Positions 16,812 to 24,822 of a stretch of DNA of 42,419 nucleotides are shown in pieces. The notes beneath the pieces are model-generated. The model searched no databases, had not been told where the DNA came from, and saw nothing but the letters and a program-made list of their open reading frames with translations. The DNA lies in NCBI GenBank assembly GCA_021325555.1, contig JAJPGY010000002.1, positions 1-42,419 on the forward strand, given 5' to 3'. Origin of the DNA: Pseudomonadota bacterium (GTDB lineage Bacteria > Cyanobacteriota > Vampirovibrionia > Obscuribacterales > Obscuribacteraceae). The translations under genes and the position numbers were made by a program. Position 1 is the first letter of the stretch. Each line of letters begins with the position of its first letter.

Positions 16812-16829
16812 TATGCTAACCTTTGCATA
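16812..16829. promoter_or_regulatory. Candidate ArsR operator before arsR
   Basis: TATGCTAACCTTTGCATA is a TATGC-N8-GCATA dyad ending 1 bp before the GGAGG of arsR. It also lies in the larger palindrome TGCAAA-N10-TTTGCA (806-827). Its position implies autoregulation, the usual ArsR habit. Confidence 0.7.
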
Positions 16830-16842
16830 GGAGGATGCGTAT

Positions 16843-17190
16843 ATGACCCATAGGGTTGTTATAAGCACAGAACTTGCAAAACTGTTTTCGGTGTTATCCA
16901 ACCCGAACCGCGTTCGCATTGTCGAAGAGCTAAGGCACGGCGAGCTATCCGTAAACGATCTTCAGGAACTTCTGGGAATAACTCATGCGGCTGTTTCACA
17001 ACAGCTCGCCGTCCTTCGAACAAATCGCATCGTTGTTGAACGAAGAGAAGGACGAAACGTCTTCTATCATCTTAGAAATCCGGAGCTTGCGGCATGGGTA
17101 TTGGCTGGACTTGAGTTCATCTCTCCAGATGACCAGGAAATTCAGTACATGATGACAGCTATCGAGAAAGTCAAACAGACCTGGGCTTGA
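16843..17190 (+). CDS. ArsR-family winged-helix regulator without cysteines
   Basis: This 115-aa regulator has the ArsR/SmtB fold. LAKLFSVLSNPNRVRIVEEL precedes the recognition helix ITHAAVSQQLAVLRTN, and the wing is VVERREGRNVFYHL. GGAGG is 8 nt before the ATG. Where metal sensors have the ELCVCDL motif this protein has GELSVNDL, and the whole protein has no Cys, so thiol-based metal or persulfide sensing is excluded. A metal site made from His/Asp/Glu is still possible. The divergent position and the matching dyads at 16688-16705, 16812-16829 and 10515-10532 suggest that it represses itself and the dab operon. The signal is unknown; CO2, bicarbonate or a metabolite would fit the context (inference). 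Confidence 0.9.
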   Translation: MTHRVVISTELAKLFSVLSNPNRVRIVEELRHGELSVNDLQELLGITHAAVSQQLAVLRTNRIVVERREGRNVFYHLRNPELAAWVLAGLEFISPDDQEIQYMMTAIEKVKQTWA

Positions 17191-17243
17191 AATGCCATAT
17201 GCGACGCCTGATTCTCCGGCGGCTATGTCATTTACCTCTAGCA

Positions 17244-17259
17244 TCGCGCCACGGCGCGA
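17244..17259. terminator. Hairpin between convergent genes
   Basis: TCGCGC and GCGCGA form a 6-bp stem with a CACG loop, followed by AATTT. It lies between the arsR stop (17190) and the stop of the minus-strand gene (17302) and could serve both. The T-run is poor. Confidence 0.4.
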
Positions 17260-17301
17260 AATTTGCCCCCTGGCTCAAAAGGGTGACATCAGGAAAGCGT
17301 T

Positions 17302-18432
17302 CTATTTAAAGTGCTTTCCGGCGGTGCGGCTGACTGTGTTGCCAAACTGGTAGACACCGCGGACGCTGGCGGTCAGGATATCCGATATCGGTTGAGAAAT
17401 AGTGTGCGTTAAGTCGCCAAGGAAGGAGAGGTCGGAGGTGAGGGCGGCACCGAAGTTTTGGACGGCCTGGGAGGGTCGGTCTTGAAGTAAGGACTCGATC
17501 GCGTCGCCGCGGTGGGTAAAGGAACGGCCGAGGTCCTTCAGGGTATGCGTGAAATCGTTGGCGTAGGGCTGAGGGCCGGCGATCATTATGTCGGAGAAGT
17601 AGCGGGAAAAGGTGGAAAACTTCATGCTGATCTGTCCGTCCGGCAGCTCCTTGACCGGGCACGCGCGGCGCTCCTCGGCGCTTACCGTGGTCAGTCCGGC
17701 GTTTCCCCAGGGGTTTCGCACGACCACGGTGTCGGTACCGCGATCAAAGCTGAGGACGGTGTAGCCATGTCCACCCACCATCTGACCCGGCTCGTGGCCA
17801 AGGAAGAAACGCGACCCTTCATAGCTTGCGTTGGCCACGACCGGCTCTCCTTGCGCGAGAGCCTTTGCCAGGTCTTCGGCTACGTTGTCCATCGAGGTGG
17901 CGCCGGCGGTAACCTGCCCTGAACCGGCGTCGGTCCAGGCGAACTGGTCGATTGTCACGTTCTTGCCCGTAAGCAGGGAAAGCCCCAGCTTCGCTCCGGC
18001 GCCTGGCGCGTATTTGGGAACCCCATGATCACTCCGGTAGCCGGGCTCGGCAGGAAACTCACCATCATTGAGGTATTTCAAGTACGCACATTCGACGACG
18101 TTCGCCCACTTAGCCGAATTGGAAAGATGGTAATTGCGATACTCGGACCTGTCCACCGTGACAGGATGCCCCGGATCTCCCGGGAAGGTGACGGTGCAAG
18201 ATCCATCGCTGTTGGGCTTGATCATATCCTTGATCGTCGTTTGTCCCCCGGCAGTGCCCGCTACCGCGCCCAGGGCCGCCAGGAAACCGCAGTCGCCGTA
18301 GTCGCTCTGGTCGATGCCGCTCGGCGAGATGTCCTTGCGCCAGCCCTTGCCGTCATAGAGCTCCAGGAGCGACAGCGGTTGTGCATCCGGGCTCGATCGC
18401 TTGTGGTTCTCAAATTCTTCCATCTCTCTCAT
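17302..18432 (-). CDS. Calpain-like (papain-fold) cysteine protease, paralogue 1
   Basis: A 376-aa protein. The catalytic triad of the calpain (C2-like) fold is visible: C48 in YGDCGFLAALG, H222 in GGHGYTVLSFD and N240 in VVRNPWG. A Gln at residue 42 (IDQSDYGDC) can serve as oxyanion residue. About 70 residues at the C-terminus after GPQPYANDF are helical with no recognisable domain. It lacks the ~125-residue N-terminal disordered segment of its neighbour. There is no signal peptide. The calpain-like core is closely related to the 533-aa protein at 18601-20202 (shared CTVTFPGD/YTVTFPGD, WANVVECA/WANVLECA), so the two arose by tandem duplication. They are 168 bp apart. Start 18432 or 18423 are both possible. 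Substrate unknown; whether it acts inside the cell, on a host or on rivals is open. Confidence 0.85.
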   Translation of the reverse strand: MREMEEFENHKRSSPDAQPLSLLELYDGKGWRKDISPSGIDQSDYGDCGFLAALGAVAGTAGGQTTIKDMIKPNSDGSCTVTFPGDPGHPVTVDRSEYRNYHLSNSAKWANVVECAYLKYLNDGEFPAEPGYRSDHGVPKYAPGAGAKLGLSLLTGKNVTIDQFAWTDAGSGQVTAGATSMDNVAEDLAKALAQGEPVVANASYEGSRFFLGHEPGQMVGGHGYTVLSFDRGTDTVVVRNPWGNAGLTTVSAEERRACPVKELPDGQISMKFSTFSRYFSDIMIAGPQPYANDFTHTLKDLGRSFTHRGDAIESLLQDRPSQAVQNFGAALTSDLSFLGDLTHTISQPISDILTASVRGVYQFGNTVSRTAGKHFK

Positions 18433-18497
18433 TGCCTTGCCCTCTCAGCCCGGTGGGCGCTCAGATCTTAAGGTGGGAGAGATCGGGGATCACTGTG

Positions 18498-18521
18498 GAA
18501 TTGCGCAGAGATTCGCAATTC
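18498..18521. repeat. 8-bp inverted repeat between the calpain-like genes
   Basis: GAATTGCG (498-505) and CGCAATTC (514-521) are perfectly complementary around an 8-nt loop. It lies 66 bp upstream of the 17302-18432 gene and could be an operator or an mRNA hairpin. Confidence 0.5.
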
Positions 18522-18535
18522 TCACGGCGCGCTCC

Positions 18536-18562
18536 GGGAGGCGGGCGTCACACCCGTCTCCC
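18536..18562. terminator. GC-rich hairpin after the second calpain-like gene
   Basis: GGGAGGCGGG pairs with CCCGTCTCCC (one G:T) around CGTCACA. It follows the stop of the 18601-20202 gene by about 40 bp on the minus strand. It resembles the GGGCGTCCCGCCC dispersed repeats (GGCGGGCGTC core), so may be a degenerate copy acting as a terminator. There is no T-run. Confidence 0.4.
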
Positions 18563-18600
18563 AGGGGGCTTTGCGGATTTCGGATCTTGTTGATCGGATT

Positions 18601-20202
18601 TTAGAGGAAACTGGTTATGTCGTGCCAGCCGCTGGAAATGGCGTTGCCGGCGTCGCTCAGTCCGGAGGTAACTGCGTTGCCGGCGTCGCTTACCAGGTTG
18701 CCGGCGGAATCAGCCCAGCTGGAGAGGGTGCCTTTCGGGTCGGTTATGAGTTGCCCGGCGTCGTGGACGGCACCCATGAGGACATCAGAGACGCCCTGCG
18801 TGAGCGTGTTGACGTCTTCGCCCAGGGCATCGCCCGAGGTGCCAAGGGCGTTTACGAAGTCGCTTCCGGCCTTGCCGAAGTCGCCGTGGAACAACGCGCT
18901 GGCAGCCTCACCGTACTGGCCGGCGGCTTTGAACTCATCAGCACCGACGTGGTAAAGATCATTGAGATACTGATTCTGCCCGCCCACAGACATGTCGGAG
19001 AAATACTTCATGAAAGTATCCATGGACATCTTGAGCTTGCCGTCGCCCTCATTGGTGATACCATCAACGGTGCTACCGTCCTTCGCCAGCGGGGTGCCGC
19101 TCATATCGCCCCACGGATTGCGCACGACGACTGTCTTTGTGGAGGGGTCATAACTCAGCACGCTGTATTCGTGGCCGTCCGGCAGGGGCCCCGGGTCGTG
19201 CCCGCCGATCCACTTGCTCCAGGGGAAGCTCGCACCGGCGGTCACAGGCTCGCCGTTCGCCAGCGCCGTCATCAGGTCTTGTTCTACATTGGACTCGGAG
19301 GTCCCAAACAGGGTCAACTGCTGCGACCCCATATCGGTTACGCCAAACTGATCTCTGGCGCCGTCTTGCCCGGTGAGCAGCTTCATCGCCCCGGACGCTT
19401 GAGAGATGGGGCTGAACGCGCCCACCCCACTGCCGCTTTTCGGCAGGTTGCCATTATTCTCGTACTTGATGAAGGCGCACTCGAGGACATTGGCCCAGGT
19501 GGCGCTGTTGCGGATCTGCGGGTTGCGGAGCTCGTCCTGGGAGATATTAACGGGATGGTCCTTGTCGCCGGGGAATGTGACTGTATAAGAACCGTCCTTG
19601 TTCTCCTTGATCATGTTCTGGATCAGCTGCTGACCGCCCGGCGTGCTGGCCACCGAGGCGAGCGTGGACTCGAAGAAGCAGTCGTCGTAGTAACCCTGAT
19701 CCACGCCGCTGGCGCTGATGTCTTGTTGCGGGCCCTTGTCGCCATACAGATCAGGCTGTCCCACCTGCTTCAGGGTCGGTGATTCGAACTTGCCCGGATA
19801 AGGCTTGTCGCCGCCGCCTGCGCCCGTGACCGGACCATCCGGTGCCGGAGGTTGGCCGGCTGTTCCGGTCCCGGAGCCGTCGGAGCCGCCCCGCAGCAGC
19901 GCTCCCACCGCCGCGCCCAGGCCCCGTCCCGCGAGCTGTCCGCTCGTGTCCCCGCCCGAAGCGCCTGACGCCTGCTGCAACCCCTTTTCCGCGCCGGCCG
20001 CCGCCTGCTGCCCGGCACCGCCCGCGCTGGAATCAAAGAATTGCACGTCGTGCAGCCCCTGTGCGCCCCGGGTCGGCTGAACCAGGGCGCGCAGCGTCTC
20101 CAAATCCTGCTTTATCGAATTGTGAAAGAGGTTCGCAATGAAATTGTGCGCGGGCGCGTCAGCACTATTCTGCTGCTGCGTAGTCTGATCAAGGGAGCCC
20201 AT
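18601..20202 (-). CDS. Calpain-like (papain-fold) cysteine protease, paralogue 2
   Basis: A 533-aa protein. Residues 1-~150 are disordered Gly/Gln/Ala/Pro. The protease core follows, with C175 in YYDDCFFES, H344 in DGHEYSVLSYD and N362 in VVRNPWGD. Q172 lies in the usual oxyanion-Gln area only if the loop is shifted; VDQGYY is the better candidate. The C-terminal ~100 residues are a run of amphipathic, Gly/Asp/Ala-rich repeats (DAGNAVTSGLSDAGNAISSG), possibly membrane-interacting or a binding tail. No signal peptide is seen. It is divergent from the second giant LysM gene (483 bp apart) and precedes its shorter paralogue. Co-occurrence with LysM giants suggests one surface or envelope system, but the role is not established. 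Confidence 0.85.
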   Translation of the reverse strand: MGSLDQTTQQQNSADAPAHNFIANLFHNSIKQDLETLRALVQPTRGAQGLHDVQFFDSSAGGAGQQAAAGAEKGLQQASGASGGDTSGQLAGRGLGAAVGALLRGGSDGSGTGTAGQPPAPDGPVTGAGGGDKPYPGKFESPTLKQVGQPDLYGDKGPQQDISASGVDQGYYDDCFFESTLASVASTPGGQQLIQNMIKENKDGSYTVTFPGDKDHPVNISQDELRNPQIRNSATWANVLECAFIKYENNGNLPKSGSGVGAFSPISQASGAMKLLTGQDGARDQFGVTDMGSQQLTLFGTSESNVEQDLMTALANGEPVTAGASFPWSKWIGGHDPGPLPDGHEYSVLSYDPSTKTVVVRNPWGDMSGTPLAKDGSTVDGITNEGDGKLKMSMDTFMKYFSDMSVGGQNQYLNDLYHVGADEFKAAGQYGEAASALFHGDFGKAGSDFVNALGTSGDALGEDVNTLTQGVSDVLMGAVHDAGQLITDPKGTLSSWADSAGNLVSDAGNAVTSGLSDAGNAISSGWHDITSFL

Positions 20203-20685
20203 AGTAAGATTTGCCTCTGGTAAGCCTCACCTGAGCGTAAGATCAAAAGGCTTCAACCACCGCGGGTCCGCCCTTTTGTCGGCTGCAGCAAATGCAGTCG
20301 GAGATCAGGCCCTCTTTCAAGTTGTCGCTGTCTTGTCTGGTAAGGCTAAGGGATAGTACCGGCTGCTCAAGCGGTCCGGAGCGAACCCCGGCGTTCGAGC
20401 TTTTCGATCCGAGCAGCCGGATTCTAAACCCTGGCGGCCCGCCCTGTCAGTGGGGAAATTACGTAGGCGAAGATTAAATGACCGCAGGACAACCTTCCGA
20501 CAGTTAATGTCGTGACTGTCGAATTCAACCTTTGTGCCGGATAGAAACGTCCACGGCTGGACGGCGCCTGGGGAAGGGCGCACTGGAACCTCTCGGTACT
20601 ACGTCACGCGCAAAGCGAAGACTTACAGGCTCGGCCTGAGTATGTCCAACACCAGCCTGCACCTTCTTTCTTATGGAGAAGGAGT
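20203..20685. promoter_or_regulatory. Divergent regulatory region with two inverted repeats
   Basis: There is no credible gene in 483 bp. Two perfect inverted repeats are present. CCGGCTGCTC (20359-20368) pairs with GAGCAGCCGG (20411-20420). CGACAGT (20498-20504) pairs with ACTGTCG (20515-20521). The second has a 10-bp spacer, the geometry of a dimeric regulator site, and lies about 165 bp before the LysM gene start. I found no near-consensus sigma-70 promoter. Confidence 0.5.
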
Positions 20686-23600
20686 GTGGCATTGGACAAG
20701 CCAACCTCGACCGGACCACAACAAAAACAGGAAGGCTGGAGCGTCACAGGCGCCCTGAGCGCGGCCGCGGACTCGCTGACCAGCCCGACCGGACTGATCG
20801 CCACCGTTGCGGGCGGAGCGGTCGGAGCGGCGGTGGCCGCCGGGACCGCGGTAGCCGATTACGTGGCCGGCTCGAGCAAGCCCGCCGACGCTCCCAAGCT
20901 CCTGAACGCGACGCCGGAGCAATCGGCGCTGCAGAAGCTTTTCGACTCGGCCTACCAGGGAACCATGCAGGCCGGCAAAGCCGTCGCAGACACCATGACG
21001 AATGCGGGCAAAGGCGAATCGCTTAATCGCCCCGAGCAAAAGAATCAAACGGCGGCGGCCGAGCAAAAGAATCAGTCAGTGCAAGAGCCTCGGGCGGCAG
21101 CGCCAGCCCATGACGCAAAGCCCCCCGCACCGGAGAAGACGTCGCCAACAACACCAGCACGAAGCGAGCCCCTTCCCGCCGTCGGGACCGACTCGGCCGC
21201 GACCGGATCACCGCCGGAATTCGACACCGGCTTGTTATTCTCCTCCGTTTTCAATGCGCCGGTTCAAGACCCCGGCGTCTTCTGGCAGCTCCTGAACGCC
21301 GGTGATCAGTCTCCCTCCAGCACGTCCAGCGATCAAGACTCGGGCGACCAACACAGTACGTCCGGGTCCAGCACAGGCGGCACCGGCAACCCCGATTCCG
21401 GCGTTAGCGCTTTAGATGGGGCCGGCACCAGCGGCGGCGGCACGAGCGATTCCCAATATATTGATTACCGGAACGTCCCGGCCACAGACTCGATTTCCGT
21501 CAGCGGGGCGGCGGGCGGATCCGCCCTCGGCACCACCGGCGCTACCGCGGAGATTGACCCGGCGCCTGTCACCACCGCCAGCCCCGTTCCCACGGTGGTG
21601 CCTCTAGCTGCCCCTGACGGAAGGGCCGCCCCACAGGAATCCGCGCGCTCTGAGGAGCCCAGCCGAACGGGCAGCCATGGCGCATCTTCAGTCGAAGCTA
21701 CTCCCGGCGGCGCTCTGCCGCCGCCCGAACACCGGCAGGCGCCGGCCGCGGGGCAATCCGGAGAGGCAGCCAGCGCCGCGGCGGCGGGGGGAAGCCTTCA
21801 GCCGGCGGCGGGCGTTCCGGCTGCGGTGAGGGAAATGGCGTCAGGCAACGCCGGCCCCGCCGGCTCACCGATCAGAACCCCCGGCGGCACAATCGGCAAT
21901 ACCGGTGGTGGCGCCGGCGGTGAGGTTCTCCCGTCCGCCGTGCCGGGCTCCACCGGCTCGGGTCAGCCGGCCCTTGCCGCCGGCAGCGTCAGGGGTTTCC
22001 GTGGCGCTGCCCCAACCACGGTCGCCAGGGCCTCGAGCGACGCCCCGAGACCGGCGGGACAAGCCGTCACCGATAGCCTGCTGCGCGGCCCGACCTTAAG
22101 CACCGACACCAGCATTCCCGTGAAAGGATCCCTGACCGGACCCGGCTCAGGCGCGACTGGGCAGCCGGCAGTCCCGGGGCGCGCGGGCGATCTGCCGCCG
22201 GCAGCCGGAGCTTCCGGAGCGCCGGCGGGCCCGACGCTGGTTCCGTCGCCGGGAGGCGATCTGCGGCGCACCGGCCCGACGGATACCATCTCCCCCACAA
22301 CCACGGTTGGAGCACCGGGGACAATAGCAGCACCGGGCGGCAGCGTGCTCCGGCGCTCGGGCGCCGGCGCCGGGGCACCGGGAGATCCGCTCCCTCAGGG
22401 ACCGGTCGTCAGACCCGCCGATCCGTCCGCGCCGGTGAGCGGCAGCCCGATCATCAGTCCCGACGGCACCACGCGCGTCCCGGTGAGCGTCCAGCCGGAC
22501 GGCACCACCCGCGGGCCGGCAATCGGGCTGCCTGATTTGACCAGACGGGCTCCTGCGGTCGGGCAACCTGAGGCGACCGGGCAATTACCGGCGATCCGGC
22601 AGCCTGACGCTACCGGGCGGGCACCGACGATCGGGCAGCCGGCCGGGACGCTGGATCGCTCGGGCGGAAGCGTACGGCCGGGCGCGACCGCCGTTGATCT
22701 CAAGGCAAGGCAGCCCGTTGGGGGCACATCACGCTTGCCCGGCGACAGCACGGCGGCAACCGGAACGACCGCCATGCCGGACGGATCCCGTATGCCGGTC
22801 CTGGACAGAAGCACGGCCGCGCCGGCGGCAGGCACCGTATCCGCTATCAAAGCGATCGCCGGCGGGACAAGGAGCGTCGCCGGTGAGCCCAAAGACGGCG
22901 ACGCCGCCAGGGTCGCCCCGGCCGTCAACCAAATTTTGGAACGGCATCCGGACATCCGCCTCCTGCCCAAGGAGACGATCATTATCGAGCTCATTCGCCG
23001 GCTCGCGCTGCTCGGTATGGTGGGCGGTCCCAACGGCGTCTCCGGTGAGCGGGCTCAGGAGGTGCTGCGCTTCCTGCTCACATCAAGGGAGCAGCCGCCT
23101 TCCGGGCCTGCTTCGGACTGGCAACGCCAGGGCCGGCCCGGCGCCCAGCCCTTTGCCGCCGACACATTGGTCACGGGCGCACGAGTACCTGGCTCGCCCG
23201 CCTCGCCGGCCGGCGCCATGGTCACGCAGGGGCAGACGATCGATCCCGCCGCCGGGAGCCTGCCGGCGTCTATGAAGCAGCAGGACCAGGCCCTGACGCC
23301 GGCGGCGGCCCGGCCGGATGCTATCGGACCGAGGGTCGATGCAGCCGGACCGAGAACGGATTCACCGCCGACCGGATTGCGCCAGGACGGCACCGCCGGC
23401 GATAAGGGGCAGCCGGTGCGGGCGCCGGCAGACCCGGCGCACAGCCCGCCCGGCAAGCCGGCGCATGGCGTGGCCGGCGCGCACCGGGTGCACGGGAAGC
23501 ACGAGGCCGGGGGCAGCCCGAGCGGTGAAGAGGGTCCTCACAGACGCCACACGAGCAGGAGGGAGACGGCCGAGAAGATCGACGACGGCGCCGGCAAGCA

Positions 23601-24822
23601 CAAGCACGACTCCGACGGGCCCGACCCCTGGATAGGCGGCGGCTTCATCGGGCTGGGCGGCATAGCCAAACCAGGGAGCCGCCGGGGCGATAAGAAGGTG
23701 CGAATCCTCGCAGGCAAGAAGGATAATGAGGCGCGATCGCCGGATCGGCGCGTGCGTTATATCGTCCAGCTTGGCGACACGCTCGAGCTCATCGCGGTCA
23801 GGAGACTGGGCGACTCTCGCTTTGCCACCTTGATTCTGACCATCAACCGTGCCATCATACGGTTCAAGAATCAGGGGGCGATCAGGGTGCCGGACCTGCG
23901 CCCCGGGCAGGTGCTCTGGCTGCCGAGCCTGAGCGAGCAGGAGACGCACAGGAAGCACTTCTTCGTCGCTTCCAGGAAGCCGGCGCCGGCTCGCCGGATC
24001 TTTTCAGCCCCAGTTGACCCGGCGCCGCCCCGGCCACCGGCCGAGGATCTTGTCTTCACGCCACCACCGCTGGTGATTAGCGAAACTCCCCCGCTTTCCC
24101 TGGTTCTTCTGCGCATCAGGCATTCCGGCAACAGGCGGGCGGTGCCGCTGGACATCTCCGCTCCGGCGCCGGCGATGGGCCGGCTCAGGCGTTGCTGCCG
24201 CGCGCGCGAGGGCGATTCTCTCGCCTCGATTGCCGCTCGCGACGCGCTCATTAACGATGCCGGTTTGTGGAAGCTTATCGCCCGCGTCAACGGTCTTGCC
24301 GAGTTCGTGGACGCCTGCGGCTCGCCCCTGGCGCGCCTCATCCCCGGACAGGAAATAATGCTGCCCAGCCGCGACGAGATCGCCAGGCACAAGCTGATGG
24401 AGTCGCTGGCCCTGGCGGCAGGCGCCGGCGACAAGACGACCCCGGGGACAGAAGGCGCCGGGCGGGCCGTAGCGGTGGAAGCGCGGATGTCGGTCAGCCG
24501 ATTCTCCGCCGGCTGCCGCATGGTGGTCACCGAGCCGGCTCCGGATCGCGACGCGTTCATGGCCCGCCTGCAGGCGGCCGTAAACGGGCAGTGGAAGACG
24601 ATCGCCTCCTACGAATCCCTCGACGGCGGCTCCCTGCGCAAAGTGCCCGCGCCGGGAGGCTCGGTCGAGGCGCTGCGCATGGACCTGCCGACTATGGTGG
24701 TGAGGATGATGGCGTTCGAGGACTTCAAACGCAACTGGCGGGACTATTGCCGCTCCTTCCAGCAGGCCGCGCCGCGCCCGTCCGAGCCTCCTACAGGGCT
24801 TCGTCAGCAAGGGCAAGCCTGA
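20686..24822 (+). CDS. Giant disordered protein with two LysM domains
   Basis: A 1378-aa protein starting at GTG with GGAGAAGGAG immediately before it. Residues ~30-65 are small and hydrophobic (LIATVAGGAVGAAVAAGTAV), perhaps one membrane segment or glycine-zipper helix. Residues ~100-740 and ~800-1000 are disordered Gly/Pro/Ser/Thr, with short repeats such as IGQP, VGQPEATG and LPDLTRRAP. An ordered helical patch at ~745-800 reads ILERHPDIRLLPKETIIIEL onward. LysM 1 is at ~1022-1083, LysM 2 at ~1169-1232, and a C-terminal domain at ~1272-1360 ends RNWRDY. The LysM pair and C-terminal domain match the 1544-aa protein at 1279-5913, but there is no zinc ribbon. The 3' end overlaps the convergent GT9 gene by 32 bp. 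Function unknown. Confidence 0.85.
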   Translation: MALDKPTSTGPQQKQEGWSVTGALSAAADSLTSPTGLIATVAGGAVGAAVAAGTAVADYVAGSSKPADAPKLLNATPEQSALQKLFDSAYQGTMQAGKAVADTMTNAGKGESLNRPEQKNQTAAAEQKNQSVQEPRAAAPAHDAKPPAPEKTSPTTPARSEPLPAVGTDSAATGSPPEFDTGLLFSSVFNAPVQDPGVFWQLLNAGDQSPSSTSSDQDSGDQHSTSGSSTGGTGNPDSGVSALDGAGTSGGGTSDSQYIDYRNVPATDSISVSGAAGGSALGTTGATAEIDPAPVTTASPVPTVVPLAAPDGRAAPQESARSEEPSRTGSHGASSVEATPGGALPPPEHRQAPAAGQSGEAASAAAAGGSLQPAAGVPAAVREMASGNAGPAGSPIRTPGGTIGNTGGGAGGEVLPSAVPGSTGSGQPALAAGSVRGFRGAAPTTVARASSDAPRPAGQAVTDSLLRGPTLSTDTSIPVKGSLTGPGSGATGQPAVPGRAGDLPPAAGASGAPAGPTLVPSPGGDLRRTGPTDTISPTTTVGAPGTIAAPGGSVLRRSGAGAGAPGDPLPQGPVVRPADPSAPVSGSPIISPDGTTRVPVSVQPDGTTRGPAIGLPDLTRRAPAVGQPEATGQLPAIRQPDATGRAPTIGQPAGTLDRSGGSVRPGATAVDLKARQPVGGTSRLPGDSTAATGTTAMPDGSRMPVLDRSTAAPAAGTVSAIKAIAGGTRSVAGEPKDGDAARVAPAVNQILERHPDIRLLPKETIIIELIRRLALLGMVGGPNGVSGERAQEVLRFLLTSREQPPSGPASDWQRQGRPGAQPFAADTLVTGARVPGSPASPAGAMVTQGQTIDPAAGSLPASMKQQDQALTPAAARPDAIGPRVDAAGPRTDSPPTGLRQDGTAGDKGQPVRAPADPAHSPPGKPAHGVAGAHRVHGKHEAGGSPSGEEGPHRRHTSRRETAEKIDDGAGKHKHDSDGPDPWIGGGFIGLGGIAKPGSRRGDKKVRILAGKKDNEARSPDRRVRYIVQLGDTLELIAVRRLGDSRFATLILTINRAIIRFKNQGAIRVPDLRPGQVLWLPSLSEQETHRKHFFVASRKPAPARRIFSAPVDPAPPRPPAEDLVFTPPPLVISETPPLSLVLLRIRHSGNRRAVPLDISAPAPAMGRLRRCCRAREGDSLASIAARDALINDAGLWKLIARVNGLAEFVDACGSPLARLIPGQEIMLPSRDEIARHKLMESLALAAGAGDKTTPGTEGAGRAVAVEARMSVSRFSAGCRMVVTEPAPDRDAFMARLQAAVNGQWKTIASYESLDGGSLRKVPAPGGSVEALRMDLPTMVVRMMAFEDFKRNWRDYCRSFQQAAPRPSEPPTGLRQQGQA

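Noticed and set aside
18571..19782. 403-codon plus-strand frame
   Set aside because: Antisense to the 533-aa calpain-like gene, whose triad and paralogue show the minus strand is the coding one.
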